From Lachnospiraceae bacterium (lineage in GTDB: Bacteria > Bacillota > Clostridia > Lachnospirales > Lachnospiraceae), in the NCBI GenBank assembly GCA_022793375.1, contig JAAWCS010000077.1, forward strand, positions 1 through 64,000: DNA of 64,000 bases, written 5' to 3'. The position numbers were made by a program, and so were the translations under genes. Numbering within the stretch: position 1 is the first letter of the stretch; each line of letters opens with the position of its first letter. Below are positions 19,229 through 29,530 of this stretch, one piece after another. The notes below the pieces were generated by a model. It was not told the origin of the DNA. It ran no database searches and worked only from the letters and a program-made list of their open reading frames with translations.

Positions 19229-19407
19229 AAAATCCCTTCCCTATTTTCCCCTAATATCGGCATTATAGTATGGAGGCTTCCAAAAAAATAGTTTCAAAAT
19301 TTCGCCTTTCCCGAAAACCCCGGACTTTTTTCATAAAAAAAACAGACGCATAATAAACGCATGTCCCAGACAATTGGGCAAGCAAAAAAGAAAGGAGAGA
19401 CACGACT

Positions 19408-19725
19408 ATGAGTTATCGCGTATTGCTGTGCTGCGGAGCCGGAATGAGCTCCGGGTTTCTCGCCCAAAGGGCGCAGGCGGCCGCCAAGGCCAAATGCCCC
19501 GGCATGTCAATTTCAGCCAAAAGCCAAAGCGTGGTGGAGGACGTAATCGAAGAATACGATATCCTTCTGCTGGGGCCTCATTATGAGAGCCATTTGGATG
19601 AATTTGAGGAAATAGCCGAGCCGTACCACATACCGGTGGCCGTAATCCCGCAACAAATCTATGGCGCTCTCAATGGGGATGCTTTGGTAGAGTTTACTCT
19701 GCAAACGCTCCGCGGGCAAGACTAA
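19408..19725 (+). CDS. PTS sugar transporter subunit IIB (lactose/cellobiose family)
   Basis: VLLCCGAGMSSGFLAQRAQ phosphocysteine motif; operon context. Confidence 0.9.
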   Translation: MSYRVLLCCGAGMSSGFLAQRAQAAAKAKCPGMSISAKSQSVVEDVIEEYDILLLGPHYESHLDEFEEIAEPYHIPVAVIPQQIYGALNGDALVEFTLQTLRGQD

Positions 19726-19755
19726 CGTTCCGCAAAAAGAAAGGGGATATTTCAA

Positions 19756-21027
19756 ATGAAAAAGTTTATGGATTGGCTCCAATACAAATTAACGCCGGCC
19801 GTACAGACATTCACCCGGCGGCCATGGGTATCCGGGTTTTCCGCCGGTATCGTTAAATGTCTGCCATTCATTCTAACCGGCTGCGTTATCTTTTTTTACA
19901 ACGTCATCCAGCCATATTTTCCGAGCGTCCTGCCGGATTTGAGCGCCGTATCCACGTACACGTTTAATCTGCTGGCTCTTTTGGTCTCGTTTATGATGGT
20001 GTATCAGCTGATGGGTTCCCTGCGGCACCGCGGCTATCAGGTGGTCGGCGGGCTGACAGGCATCTGTGCCTATATCCTGACAATGAAGGGGACGGTGACC
20101 GACGGCGTATATTCGGTCGCGTGGAACCGGTTTGGCCCCACCGGCATCGTTGTATCGATCTTCGTAGGCCTGTACATTGCTTTTGTATTTCACATGATCG
20201 CCCGATTGAACCTGTTTAAAAACAACAAAACGCTCCCCGAATTTGTCCAGGAATGGATCAAAAACATCATCCCCATTTTCCTGTCGATTTTTCTGTTAAA
20301 AATCGTCATTCTGGACTTTGATGTGGATCTGTACCCGATCGTCCTTAAAATCTTTGAACCCATCCAGGGAATTGCCCAGACGTACCCCGGCTTTTTACTG
20401 GTGGTTTTTATCCCGGTATTTTTCTACTCGCTGGGAATCTCCGGTTGGACCTGGTCCGGCCCCCGAAACGCGATCTTTATCCCGGCCCAGGCCGCCAACG
20501 TAGCGGCGGTAGCTGCCGGGACCGCCACGGCCGCCACCATGAATCTGACCACTTCCGAGGTCTGCAACGGCATTGCTCTATGTGTGTTGGGCGGCATGGG
20601 CTGTACCCTTTCTTTTAATATCTGGCTGCTGACTTCCAAAAGCAAACGCTTAAAAACCCTCGGGCGGGTATGCATAGGTCCTTCCATTTTTAATATCAAT
20701 GAGCCGGTGCTGTACGGCGCCCCCATGGTATTTAATCCGGTTCTGATGCTCCCTATGTATATTTGCACATTTGTAAATGCCACGATTGTTTATTGTATCA
20801 TGCGGATGGGCCTTTTGGCCGTCCCGACGATCGAACTGGCGATGGTTGCAACGATTCCCGCGCCGATTTCCACCGTTATGTTCACCGGGGACATGCGCGG
20901 AATCCTCTGGTGGGCCGTGGTCATGGCCCTCAATCTGGCGATCTACTATCCGTTCTTTAAATCGTTTGAGCGGACCGTACTGGCAGAAGAGGAGGCAAAG
21001 ACAGAAACGGTGCAGGTCAAGGCATGA
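19756..21027 (+). CDS. PTS sugar transporter subunit IIC (cellobiose-type)
   Basis: Multi-TM; SIFNINEPVLYGAPMVFNPVLMLP typical of EIIC cellobiose. Confidence 0.93.
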   Translation: MKKFMDWLQYKLTPAVQTFTRRPWVSGFSAGIVKCLPFILTGCVIFFYNVIQPYFPSVLPDLSAVSTYTFNLLALLVSFMMVYQLMGSLRHRGYQVVGGLTGICAYILTMKGTVTDGVYSVAWNRFGPTGIVVSIFVGLYIAFVFHMIARLNLFKNNKTLPEFVQEWIKNIIPIFLSIFLLKIVILDFDVDLYPIVLKIFEPIQGIAQTYPGFLLVVFIPVFFYSLGISGWTWSGPRNAIFIPAQAANVAAVAAGTATAATMNLTTSEVCNGIALCVLGGMGCTLSFNIWLLTSKSKRLKTLGRVCIGPSIFNINEPVLYGAPMVFNPVLMLPMYICTFVNATIVYCIMRMGLLAVPTIELAMVATIPAPISTVMFTGDMRGILWWAVVMALNLAIYYPFFKSFERTVLAEEEAKTETVQVKA

Positions 21028-21060
21028 TCCGGCCCGCAAAAGCAGGAGGTATTTTTTCCC

Positions 21061-21405
21061 ATGAGTGAAAAAATGATAAATACAGCAATGGAAATCATCC
21101 TGAATGCGGGAGATGCCAGAACCCAGGCGGCCAAAGCATTAAAAGCAGAGCTGGCCGGCGAAAAGGAAAGCGCCGATTCTTGCCTGGCTTCGGCAAAAGA
21201 AAGCATTAAAAATGCTCATAACGCACAGACCGGTGTGATCTGCGAAGAAGCGGCCGGCGGTCAAACAGAATTGTCCTTGTTGTTTATACATGCTCAGGAC
21301 ACTGTCATGACGATCAATTCCGAAGTCGGAATGATCGAATGGATGATAAAAATGAATCGAAATCTGGAGGATAAAATCAATGGAATATGTAACCGGTTTT
21401 CCTGA
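21061..21405 (+). CDS. PTS lactose/cellobiose transporter subunit IIA
   Basis: INTAMEIILNAGDARTQAAKAL...AHNAQTGVICEE...LFIHAQDTVMT. Confidence 0.92.
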   Translation: MSEKMINTAMEIILNAGDARTQAAKALKAELAGEKESADSCLASAKESIKNAHNAQTGVICEEAAGGQTELSLLFIHAQDTVMTINSEVGMIEWMIKMNRNLEDKINGICNRFS

Positions 21406-22825
21406 AGGCTTTATGTGGGGCGCCGCCACCAGCGCCTACCAGTGTGAGGGCGCTGCGGCCCAAGACGGCAAAAAAGAGAATCAGCAGGATGTCATCAACC
21501 GAGAGATCCATGAGGAATACGGCTATGCCGACGCCAGCGTGGCCTCGGATCACTACCATCATTACAAACAAGACGTGGCTCTTATGGCGGAGATGGGGTT
21601 TTCGTCCTACCGTTTTTCCATTAACTGGGCCAGGGTCCTGCCCGACGGCGTAGGCGCACCGAATCCCCAGGGAGTCGCTTTTTACCACAACCTGATCGAT
21701 GAACTGAAAGCTTACAACATCGAGCCAGTGGTTACCATGTGGCATTACGACCTGCCCATGGCGCTGGTAGATGCCTACGGCGGCTGGGCCGACCGGCAGA
21801 TTGTTGACGATTTTGCATATTTTGCCCGCTTCCTCCTTACGGAATATGGAAGCAAGGTAAAATACTGGCTTACCATCAACGAACAGAGTATTGTCGTCAA
21901 CTATATTGACCGTAAAAACAAAATTACCCCGGAAGAAAGCTTTAATCCCCGGTTCCGCTACCAGGCCAATCATTATATGAACCTGGCTCATGCCAAAGCG
22001 GCTATCCTTGTACACGAACTGGTCCCCGGCGGACAATGCGGCGCGGCCCTGGACATGGCACCTTACTATCCGCAGACCTGTGACCCGGCCGATCTGCTGG
22101 CCGCCAAAAATGCCAATGCGTTCAAAAATTATTTCTATATGGACGCTTATATCAAAGGCATTTACACCGATTCGGTGATGGCTTATTTAAAACGTCAGGG
22201 GCTGGACTTTGAAATTCTGCCGGGAGACATGGAACTGATAAAAAAAGGTTCGCAATGCTTTGATTTCCTGGGTGTCAATTATTACCAAAGCGCCTGTGTC
22301 AAAGCGCCCTCTCCCGGCGCGGCGCGGCGTTCCAAGTCAAATAACAAGATCGGCAAAGGCGGCAGCCTTACCTATGAGATACAGCCGGACCTGTTTGAGG
22401 GGTGCAAAAACGAGCACATCGGAGAAACCGATTACTCCATGCCCATCGATCCGACCGGGCTGCAGTATGTCCTGGAGGATATCAACGACCGTTACCATGT
22501 ACCGATGATGATCTGCGAAAACGGCTTCGGCGCTTTTGACGTCCTGGAAAAAGACGGACGAATCCACGATCCTTACCGCATCGCCTATCTCCGGGCGCAC
22601 ATCAAAGCCATGAAGCTTGCGATTGCCAACGGGGTACGGCTCATCGCCTATAATCCCTGGTCCGCCTTTGACCTGCTTTCAACCAGCAACGGTTTTGCCA
22701 AACGCTACGGCTTTATATATGTAGACCGTACCGACGAAGATGTCAAAGAATGCCGGCGTTACCGCAAGGATTCGTTCTATTGGTACAAAAATGTAATCGC
22801 CACGAACGGCCGCAACCTGGAATAG
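21380..22825 (+). CDS. Glycoside hydrolase family 1 (probable 6-phospho-beta-glucosidase)
   Basis: FPEGFMWGAATSAYQCEG, YRFSINWARVLP, LTINEQ, ICENGFGAFD. Confidence 0.92.
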   Translation: MEYVTGFPEGFMWGAATSAYQCEGAAAQDGKKENQQDVINREIHEEYGYADASVASDHYHHYKQDVALMAEMGFSSYRFSINWARVLPDGVGAPNPQGVAFYHNLIDELKAYNIEPVVTMWHYDLPMALVDAYGGWADRQIVDDFAYFARFLLTEYGSKVKYWLTINEQSIVVNYIDRKNKITPEESFNPRFRYQANHYMNLAHAKAAILVHELVPGGQCGAALDMAPYYPQTCDPADLLAAKNANAFKNYFYMDAYIKGIYTDSVMAYLKRQGLDFEILPGDMELIKKGSQCFDFLGVNYYQSACVKAPSPGAARRSKSNNKIGKGGSLTYEIQPDLFEGCKNEHIGETDYSMPIDPTGLQYVLEDINDRYHVPMMICENGFGAFDVLEKDGRIHDPYRIAYLRAHIKAMKLAIANGVRLIAYNPWSAFDLLSTSNGFAKRYGFIYVDRTDEDVKECRRYRKDSFYWYKNVIATNGRNLE

Positions 22826-22886
22826 GGAGACACATGCCATGCGCCCACCGGCGCTTACGGCGGCTGTCCGCGGCCGCCCGCTTTAA

Positions 22887-22925
22887 AAACAGGACGCACT
22901 GCCATGCGCAGCCGTCCTGTTTTTT
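22887..22925. terminator. Bidirectional terminator between GH1 gene and carB
   Basis: AAAAACAGGACG...CGTCCTGTTTTTT. Confidence 0.8.
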
Positions 22926-22931
22926 GGGATT

Positions 22932-25900
22932 TTATTTGTCCGCAATCTCCCGATGAAATTCCTGCAGCGATTTCACCGGCAGCTTGCCGTCCCGCTTGGC
23001 CGAGCGGATGCCTTCTGCGGCCGCCTTGGCCGCCGCCATGGTCGTGATATACGGGATCTTGTTCTTGATCGCGGCTTTGCGGATGTAGCTGTCATCCACC
23101 GTGCCCTTCTTGCCGGCCGGCGTATTGACGATCAGCTGGATACGGCCGTTCGTGATTTCGTCAAGGATATTCGGGCGGCCTTCATTGATCTTATTGACCC
23201 TTGTCACCGCAATTCCGGCCGCTTCAAGCCGGCGGCAGGTCCCTCCGGTCGCCAGGATCGTAAAGCCGCATGCGTAAAAGCCCTGCGCCACCTCCTCAAG
23301 CTCCGCCTTGTCGCGGTCGTTTACGCTGATTAGTACCGTGCCCTCCATCGGAAGCCGGCTCTTTGCCGCTTCCTGCGCCTTATAGAAGGCGTCGCCAAAA
23401 TCCGAGGACAGCCCCAGCACTTCGCCGGTGGAGCGCATCTCCGGCCCCAGAAGCGGATCCACCTCCGGGAACATATTGAAGGGGAATACGGCTTCCTTTA
23501 CGCCGTAGTGGGCAAATTTCTTTTCCTTCAGCGCCGGCACCGGGCTGGGACGGCCGGTAAAGACTCTTGTGATGATATCGGTGGCGATCTGTACCATGTT
23601 GATACCGCAGACCTTCGATACCAGCGGCACGGTCCGCGAGGCGCGCGGGTTGGCTTCGATTACGAATACCCGGCCGTCCTCGATCGCATACTGCATGTTC
23701 ATCAGGCCGACCACCTGCATCTTTCCGGCAATGCGGCGCGTATATTCCTTGATTGTCTCGATCTGCTCTTCGGTAAGCCCGCGCGGGGGAATGATGCAGG
23801 CCGAATCGCCGGAATGGATGCCGGCCAGCTCGATGTGCTCCATCACCGAGGGCACAAAGACCTGCCTGCCGTCGCTGATCGCATCCGCTTCGCACTCGGT
23901 CGCATGGTGCAGGAAGCGGTCGATCAAAATCGGCCGGTCCGGCGTCACACCTACGGCCTGCTGCATATAAAAGCGCAGGGCTTCGTCGTCGTATACGACT
24001 TCCATCCCGCGGCCGCCCAGTACATACGAGGGGCGGACCATCACAGGGTAGCCGATGCGGTGCGCCGTTGTCAAAGCCTCTTCGGCATTTACGGCCATGC
24101 CGGCCTCCGGCATCGGAATTTCCAGTTTTTCCATCATTTCGCGGAAGCGGTCGCGGTCCTCGGCCAGATCGATCGTCTCCGGCGTCGTCCCCAGGATGTT
24201 GACTCCGTATTTCTTGAGATCGGCGGCCAGGTTCAGCGGCGTCTGCCCGCCGAACTGGGCGATCACGCCGACCGGCTTCTCCTTCTCGTAGATCGCCAGC
24301 ACATCCTCCAGCGTCAGGGGTTCAAAATACAGCTTATCGGACGTATCGTAGTCCGTTGACACCGTCTCCGGATTGCAGTTGACAATGATTGTCGAGAAGC
24401 CCAGGCTGCGCAGGGCCTTGGCCGCATGTACGCAGCAATAGTCAAACTCGATTCCCTGGCCGATACGGTTCGGGCCGCCGCCTAAAATCATTACCTTCGG
24501 CCGCGACATATCGACCGGGCTCTCGTCCTTCATATGATAGCTGGAGTAATAGTAGGCATTGTCTTTGGTGCCGCTTACATGGACGCCCTCCCAGGCCTCC
24601 ACAATCCCGGCTTCTGTCCTGGCTCTGCGCAGTTCTTCCTCCGGCACTTCCAGGATTTCGCTCAGGTATTTGTCGGAAAAGCCGTCAAGCTTTGCCCGGC
24701 GCAGCGGTTCGGCCGCCGGGACGCGGCCCGCGCTTTCTTTAACCAGGGCTTCCTCCTCCTCTACGAGTTCTTTCATCTGTTCGATAAACCAGGGTTTGAC
24801 TTTGGTAAGCGCATGGATCTCTTCTACGCCGGCGCCTTTGCGCAGGGCTTCGTACATGATAAAGTGACGTTCGCTTGAGGGGCTGGCCAGCAGCGCCAGC
24901 AGTTCTTCGCGGCTCTTTTTGTCAAAACCGGCCGCATGGCCCAGGCCGCAGCGTCCCTTTTCCAGCGAACGGATTGCCTTCTGGAACGCTTCTTTGTAGG
25001 TCTTGCCGATGCTCATGACCTCGCCGACGGCCCGCATCTGCGTCCCCAGCTTATCCTCTACGCCCTTGAACTTTTCAAACGCCCAGCGCGCAAACTTAAT
25101 GACCACGTAGTCGCCGCCCGGTACGTACCGATCCAAGGTTCCATATTTGCCGCAGGGGATTTCGTCAAGAGTAAGACCGCTGGCCAGCATGGCCGATACC
25201 AGGGCGATGGGAAAGCCGGTGGCCTTGCTGGCCAGAGCCGACGAACGGGAAGTTCGGGGATTGATTTCAATGACAACGATACGGCCCGAAACAGGGTCGT
25301 GGGCAAACTGTACGTTGGTGCCGCCGATTACTTCGATGGCGTCTACAATGCGGTAGGCCTGTTCCTGCATCCGTTTCTGTACGTCCTCGGATATCGTCAG
25401 CATCGGCGCACTGCAGAAGGAATCACCGGTGTGAACGCCCACAGGATCGATATTTTCAATGAAGCAGACCGTAATCATATGGCCTTTGGCGTCGCGGACA
25501 ACCTCCAGCTCCAGTTCTTCCCAGCCAAGGATCGACTCTTCTACGAGCACCTGGCCGACCAGGCTGGCCTGCAGGCCCCTGGCACAGACGGTTTTTAATT
25601 CTTCCTTATTATATACCAGACCGCCGCCCGCGCCGCCCATCGTATAAGCGGGACGCAGCACCACGGGATAACCAAGGCCGTCGGCAATCGACAACGCTTC
25701 TTCTACGGAGTAGGCGACGTCGCTTTTTGCCATCTCCACGCCGAGGGCGTTCATTGTATTTTTAAATTCGACGCGGTCCTCGCCGCGTTCGATTGCGTCT
25801 ACCTGTACGCCGATCACCTTGACGCCGTAGCGGTCCAGCACGCCGGCATCCTTTAATTCGGAACATAAATTCAGGCCCGACTGGCCGCCGAGGTTCGGAA

Positions 25901-26156
25901 GCAGGGCATCGGGGCGTTCTTTTTCAATAATCTGTTCCAGACGGTCTACGTTCAGCGGCTCAATGTAAGTCACGTCCGCTGTCTCCGGATCGGTCATAAT
26001 CGTGGCCGGGTTGGAATTTACCAACACGATCTCATAGCCCAGGCTTTTTAACGCCTTGCAGGCCTGGGTGCCGGAGTAGTCAAACTCGCACGCCTGGCCG
26101 ATGATGATCGGGCCGGAACCGATAATCAGTACTTTGTGGATGTCATTTCTTTTCAT
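22932..26156 (-). CDS. carB: Carbamoyl-phosphate synthase large subunit
   Basis: 1074 aa; KVLIIGSGPIIIGQACEFDYSGTQACKAL, duplicated ATP-grasp halves, MGS-like C-terminus. Confidence 0.97.
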   Translation of the reverse strand: MKRNDIHKVLIIGSGPIIIGQACEFDYSGTQACKALKSLGYEIVLVNSNPATIMTDPETADVTYIEPLNVDRLEQIIEKERPDALLPNLGGQSGLNLCSELKDAGVLDRYGVKVIGVQVDAIERGEDRVEFKNTMNALGVEMAKSDVAYSVEEALSIADGLGYPVVLRPAYTMGGAGGGLVYNKEELKTVCARGLQASLVGQVLVEESILGWEELELEVVRDAKGHMITVCFIENIDPVGVHTGDSFCSAPMLTISEDVQKRMQEQAYRIVDAIEVIGGTNVQFAHDPVSGRIVVIEINPRTSRSSALASKATGFPIALVSAMLASGLTLDEIPCGKYGTLDRYVPGGDYVVIKFARWAFEKFKGVEDKLGTQMRAVGEVMSIGKTYKEAFQKAIRSLEKGRCGLGHAAGFDKKSREELLALLASPSSERHFIMYEALRKGAGVEEIHALTKVKPWFIEQMKELVEEEEALVKESAGRVPAAEPLRRAKLDGFSDKYLSEILEVPEEELRRARTEAGIVEAWEGVHVSGTKDNAYYYSSYHMKDESPVDMSRPKVMILGGGPNRIGQGIEFDYCCVHAAKALRSLGFSTIIVNCNPETVSTDYDTSDKLYFEPLTLEDVLAIYEKEKPVGVIAQFGGQTPLNLAADLKKYGVNILGTTPETIDLAEDRDRFREMMEKLEIPMPEAGMAVNAEEALTTAHRIGYPVMVRPSYVLGGRGMEVVYDDEALRFYMQQAVGVTPDRPILIDRFLHHATECEADAISDGRQVFVPSVMEHIELAGIHSGDSACIIPPRGLTEEQIETIKEYTRRIAGKMQVVGLMNMQYAIEDGRVFVIEANPRASRTVPLVSKVCGINMVQIATDIITRVFTGRPSPVPALKEKKFAHYGVKEAVFPFNMFPEVDPLLGPEMRSTGEVLGLSSDFGDAFYKAQEAAKSRLPMEGTVLISVNDRDKAELEEVAQGFYACGFTILATGGTCRRLEAAGIAVTRVNKINEGRPNILDEITNGRIQLIVNTPAGKKGTVDDSYIRKAAIKNKIPYITTMAAAKAAAEGIRSAKRDGKLPVKSLQEFHREIADK

Positions 26157-26214
26157 AAATAATCTCCCGCTTCGTCTTTTCTCGCCTTAGTGACATACCT
26201 CTTTATTCGGATTC

Positions 26215-26252
26215 GGGGCTGCTGCCGGGCGGTAAACCCAGGCAGCAGCCCC
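26215..26252. other. GC-rich 12-bp hairpin in the carB leader region
   Basis: GGGGCTGCTGCC-gggcggtaaaccca-GGCAGCAGCCCC. Confidence 0.6.
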
Positions 26253-26377
26253 TTCATCTTTAAAGGTCGTTAGTATGATAGCACACTTTGGCGGCGGGGG
26301 CAAGAACTATTTTTAGAAGGAGGGGAAGGCGCACAAGCAGGCCGGCTCCCTTTTCCTCACCCCCAAATCCCCTCTGC

Positions 26378-27052
26378 TTAATTGCCCTTTGGCAGCAGGC
26401 CGGCCAGAGCGGCCGCCACGCTGGAGATAGGCATCGTTTGCAGCATGACGCGGCCGGGGCCCGTTAAATAGGTATGGAAGAGTCCTTCGCCGCCGACAAG
26501 CTTATTTTTGAGACCGGGAACCTGGCGCACATCCATCGTGACCGTACTTTCAAAGCCGGCTACATTGCCGGTATCCACGACGATCTGCTGGCCGGGCGCA
26601 AGGTTATATTCGATGAGATCGCCGTCGATTTCCACAAAAGCGATTCCGCGGCCGGAAAGGCGCTGCATGATGAAGCCCTCGCCGCCGAAAAAGCCGACGC
26701 CCATTTTTTTGTTAAAGGCAACCGACAGCTCAACGGTCGGCTCGGAGGCCAGAAAAGCGCTCTTTTGCATAATTAACTCGCGGCCGGGTTCGATTTCCAG
26801 CGCCAGGATGCGCCCGGGGAAACTGGAGCCAAAGGCAATCATGCCGTCGCCTTTGGCTGTGTAGATGTTTTGAAACATGCTCTCGCCGGAAAAGGCTTTG
26901 GAAAACATCTTGCCCAGACCGCCGCCTTTTGTGTCCATTTCCATGTTCGGGGACATCCATACCATTGAACCTTTTTCGGTAATCATCCGTTCGCCGTCTT
27001 TGAGCTGGCAGACCACGACCGGGTAGTCGCCGCCTTTGATTTCGTACTGCAT
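26378..27052 (-). CDS. AIM24 / TIGR00266 family protein
   Basis: MQYEIKGGDYPVVVCQLKDGERMITEKGSMVWMSPNMEMDTKGGG. Confidence 0.88.
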   Translation of the reverse strand: MQYEIKGGDYPVVVCQLKDGERMITEKGSMVWMSPNMEMDTKGGGLGKMFSKAFSGESMFQNIYTAKGDGMIAFGSSFPGRILALEIEPGRELIMQKSAFLASEPTVELSVAFNKKMGVGFFGGEGFIMQRLSGRGIAFVEIDGDLIEYNLAPGQQIVVDTGNVAGFESTVTMDVRQVPGLKNKLVGGEGLFHTYLTGPGRVMLQTMPISSVAAALAGLLPKGN

Positions 27053-27278
27053 TGCATATACCCCCTTTGTTGGTTTGGCAGTGTCCGATACTGCTTTCGT
27101 TTTATGTATGCCAAACGCTGCAGCGCGCCGGTTTACAAAGAAATTATACGCCGGCCGGGCAGACCGCGTCAAGAGCAGGTAACCTTACCTTTTTCTTGCA
27201 TTTTTCTTTATGCGGACCGTTTTCGACATGCGTAAGAGCCAGGGCGGCGTCGGGGGCGAAATTCTGCGCTCTCCCCGG

Positions 27279-27307
27279 TTGACCCTTGACGGGAACCGCT
27301 GTATAAT
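27279..27307 (+). promoter_or_regulatory. SigA-type promoter upstream of the CobW-like gene
   Basis: TTGACC - 17 nt - TATAAT. Confidence 0.7.
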
Positions 27308-27357
27308 ATACTCCGTTGACGGCAATATTCCAGAAAAATGCGACAGGAGGCATTTCT

Positions 27358-28395
27358 ATGACTAAAATCGATATTATTTCCGGCTTTTTGGGAGCCGGCA
27401 AGACAACTTTGATTAAAAAACTGATTGCGGAAGCGTTTCAGGGCGAAAAGCTGGTGCTGATTGAGAATGAATTTGGAGAGATCGGCATTGACGGCGGTTT
27501 TTTGAAGGAGGCCGGCATCCAGATCACGGAGATGAATTCCGGCTGTATCTGCTGCTCACTGGTCGGCGACTTCGGCGCGGCGCTCAAGGAGGTGCTTACG
27601 CAGTTTAAGCCGGACCGCATCCTCATCGAGCCATCGGGCGTAGGCAAGCTGTCCGATGTCATCCGCGCCGTGCAGGGCGTGCAGGCGGAAGTCCCCGTGG
27701 AGCTGAACAGCTTTGTTACCGTGGTAGACGCTGCAAAATGCAAGTTATATATGAAGAATTTCGGCGAGTTTTTCAATAATCAGGTGGAAAGCGCCAATAC
27801 GATTATCCTCAGCCGCACACAAAAGACAGCGCAGGAAAAGCTGGAATTGGCGGTATCGATGCTGCGTGAGCATAACGCGAAGGCCGCTATCATTACAACA
27901 CCCTGGGATTCCTTGACCGGGGCGCAGATTCGCGAGGCGATGGAGAAGGGACAGGGCCTGGCCGATGAAATGCTGGCAGAGCTTGTGCGGGAGCAGGAGC
28001 ATTCCCATGAGCATGAGAACGGACATGAGCATGGACATGAGCGTTGTCACGACCATCACCACGGTGATGACAGCTCCTGCGGCTGCCACGACCACGGGCG
28101 CCATCATCACCATGCCGACGAGGTCTTTACAAGCTGGGGCGCGGAAACGGCGCACAAATATGAGCGGGCCGAGCTGGAAGCTTTGCTGGAGGATTTGGCG
28201 GACACGACGTTTTACGGGACGGTTTTGCGAGCCAAGGGGATGCTGCCGTCTCCTGACGGCGCCTGGCTGTATTTTGACTTGACGCCCGGCGAGTACGAGA
28301 TTCGCGAGGGCAGCCCGGAGTATACGGGACGGCTATGCGTAATCGGTTCCGATTTGAAAGAGGACGAACTCAAAAAGGCTTTTCACCTGGAGTAG
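27358..28395 (+). CDS. COG0523/CobW family GTP-binding metal chaperone with His-rich loop
   Basis: SGFLGAGKTTLIKKL P-loop, CICC motif (MNSGCICCSL), HSHEHENGHEHGHERCHDHHHGDD. Confidence 0.92.
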   Translation: MTKIDIISGFLGAGKTTLIKKLIAEAFQGEKLVLIENEFGEIGIDGGFLKEAGIQITEMNSGCICCSLVGDFGAALKEVLTQFKPDRILIEPSGVGKLSDVIRAVQGVQAEVPVELNSFVTVVDAAKCKLYMKNFGEFFNNQVESANTIILSRTQKTAQEKLELAVSMLREHNAKAAIITTPWDSLTGAQIREAMEKGQGLADEMLAELVREQEHSHEHENGHEHGHERCHDHHHGDDSSCGCHDHGRHHHHADEVFTSWGAETAHKYERAELEALLEDLADTTFYGTVLRAKGMLPSPDGAWLYFDLTPGEYEIREGSPEYTGRLCVIGSDLKEDELKKAFHLE

Positions 28396-28401
28396 GAAAC
28401 A

Positions 28402-28473
28402 GCATGCCCTGAGAACACGGGCAGGCAGAGGACGCTGCAAAAGTGCATAAAATGCCGTGGAAACGCGGGCATC
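28402..28473 (+). repeat. Paired short hairpin repeat (two ATGCCCTGnnAACACGGGCA-type units)
   Basis: GCATGCCCTGAGAACACGGGCA and AATGCCGTGGAAACGCGGGCA, 48 nt apart; similar pair at 62731-62805 (-). Confidence 0.65.
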
Positions 28474-28494
28474 TATTAAGAAAGGGTTTTTGGC

Positions 28495-29445
28495 ATGCTG
28501 AACAATACAGGGATACCGATTTATCTGATCGCCGGCTTCTTAGAGGGCGGCAAGACGGAATTTATCAATTTTACCATGCAGCAGGAGTATTTTAACGATG
28601 GCGAGAAAACGCTGCTGATTGTCTGTGAAGAGGGGGAGGAGGAGTATGACCCGGCTCTTCTGGCAAAGCTCCACACAGTGATGGTGACGCTGGAAAGCGA
28701 GTCTGCCCTGACCACGGAGTTTTTGAAGGAGATGAAGAAAAAATACCGGCCTCAGCGTGTTATCATTGAGTACAACGGGATGTGGCGCATGAGCACGATC
28801 ACGGATCTGAAACTGCCGTCCGGTTTTGAACTTTATCAGATCGTGACGATCTTTGATGCGTCTACCTTCCAGCTGTATCTGGACAACATGAAATCGCTGG
28901 TGATCGATCTGGTATCCGTCGCGGACATGATTGTCTTTAACCGCTGTACAACCGAGCTGCCGCTTTCTATGTTTAAGCGCAGCATCCGCGCGGTGAACCG
29001 CCAGGGCGATGTGATTTTTGAGGATGAGAACGGCGAATTGGAGGATTTTGAGGAGGAGCTGCCCTACGATACAGAAGCTCCGGTAATCGAAATCGGCGAG
29101 GATGATTTTGGCATCTGGTATGTGGATGCCCTGGATCACCCGGAACGCTACGACAATAAGGTCGTGCATTTCAAGGCACGGATTCTGCGCACGCCCGCTT
29201 TCCCCAAGGGCAGTTTTCTGCCGGGGCGCAATGCGATGACCTGCTGTGCGGATGATGTGGCTTTTATCGGGTTTCTGTGTTACTATGAGCATGCGGCAGA
29301 TTTTAAGAGCCGGCAATGGGTCACAATAACAGCACGTCTGCGTTGGCAGTATTGCGAAGCTTACCGCGACGAGGGGCCGGTGCTGTATGCGGCGGCGGTC
29401 GAGGACAGCCAGCCGCCGAAAGAGGATTTGGTTTACTTTAACTAA
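28495..29445 (+). CDS. COG0523-like P-loop protein fused to DUF1980/TIGR03943-like C-terminal domain
   Basis: AGFLEGGKTEF P-loop; C-terminal ALDHPERYDNKVVHFKARILR...AMTCCADDVAFIGFLCYY...WVTITARL resembles the YcgQ/TIGR03943 C-terminal domain. Confidence 0.75.
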   Translation: MLNNTGIPIYLIAGFLEGGKTEFINFTMQQEYFNDGEKTLLIVCEEGEEEYDPALLAKLHTVMVTLESESALTTEFLKEMKKKYRPQRVIIEYNGMWRMSTITDLKLPSGFELYQIVTIFDASTFQLYLDNMKSLVIDLVSVADMIVFNRCTTELPLSMFKRSIRAVNRQGDVIFEDENGELEDFEEELPYDTEAPVIEIGEDDFGIWYVDALDHPERYDNKVVHFKARILRTPAFPKGSFLPGRNAMTCCADDVAFIGFLCYYEHAADFKSRQWVTITARLRWQYCEAYRDEGPVLYAAAVEDSQPPKEDLVYFN

Positions 29446-29530
29446 CGGAAGATGCCGGCGATATGTTTTGTGCCGGCCGGGCGTCTGAGTGGATCGGCGA
29501 GCTGGTCAATGCCGAGATTGGGATTGTCCG

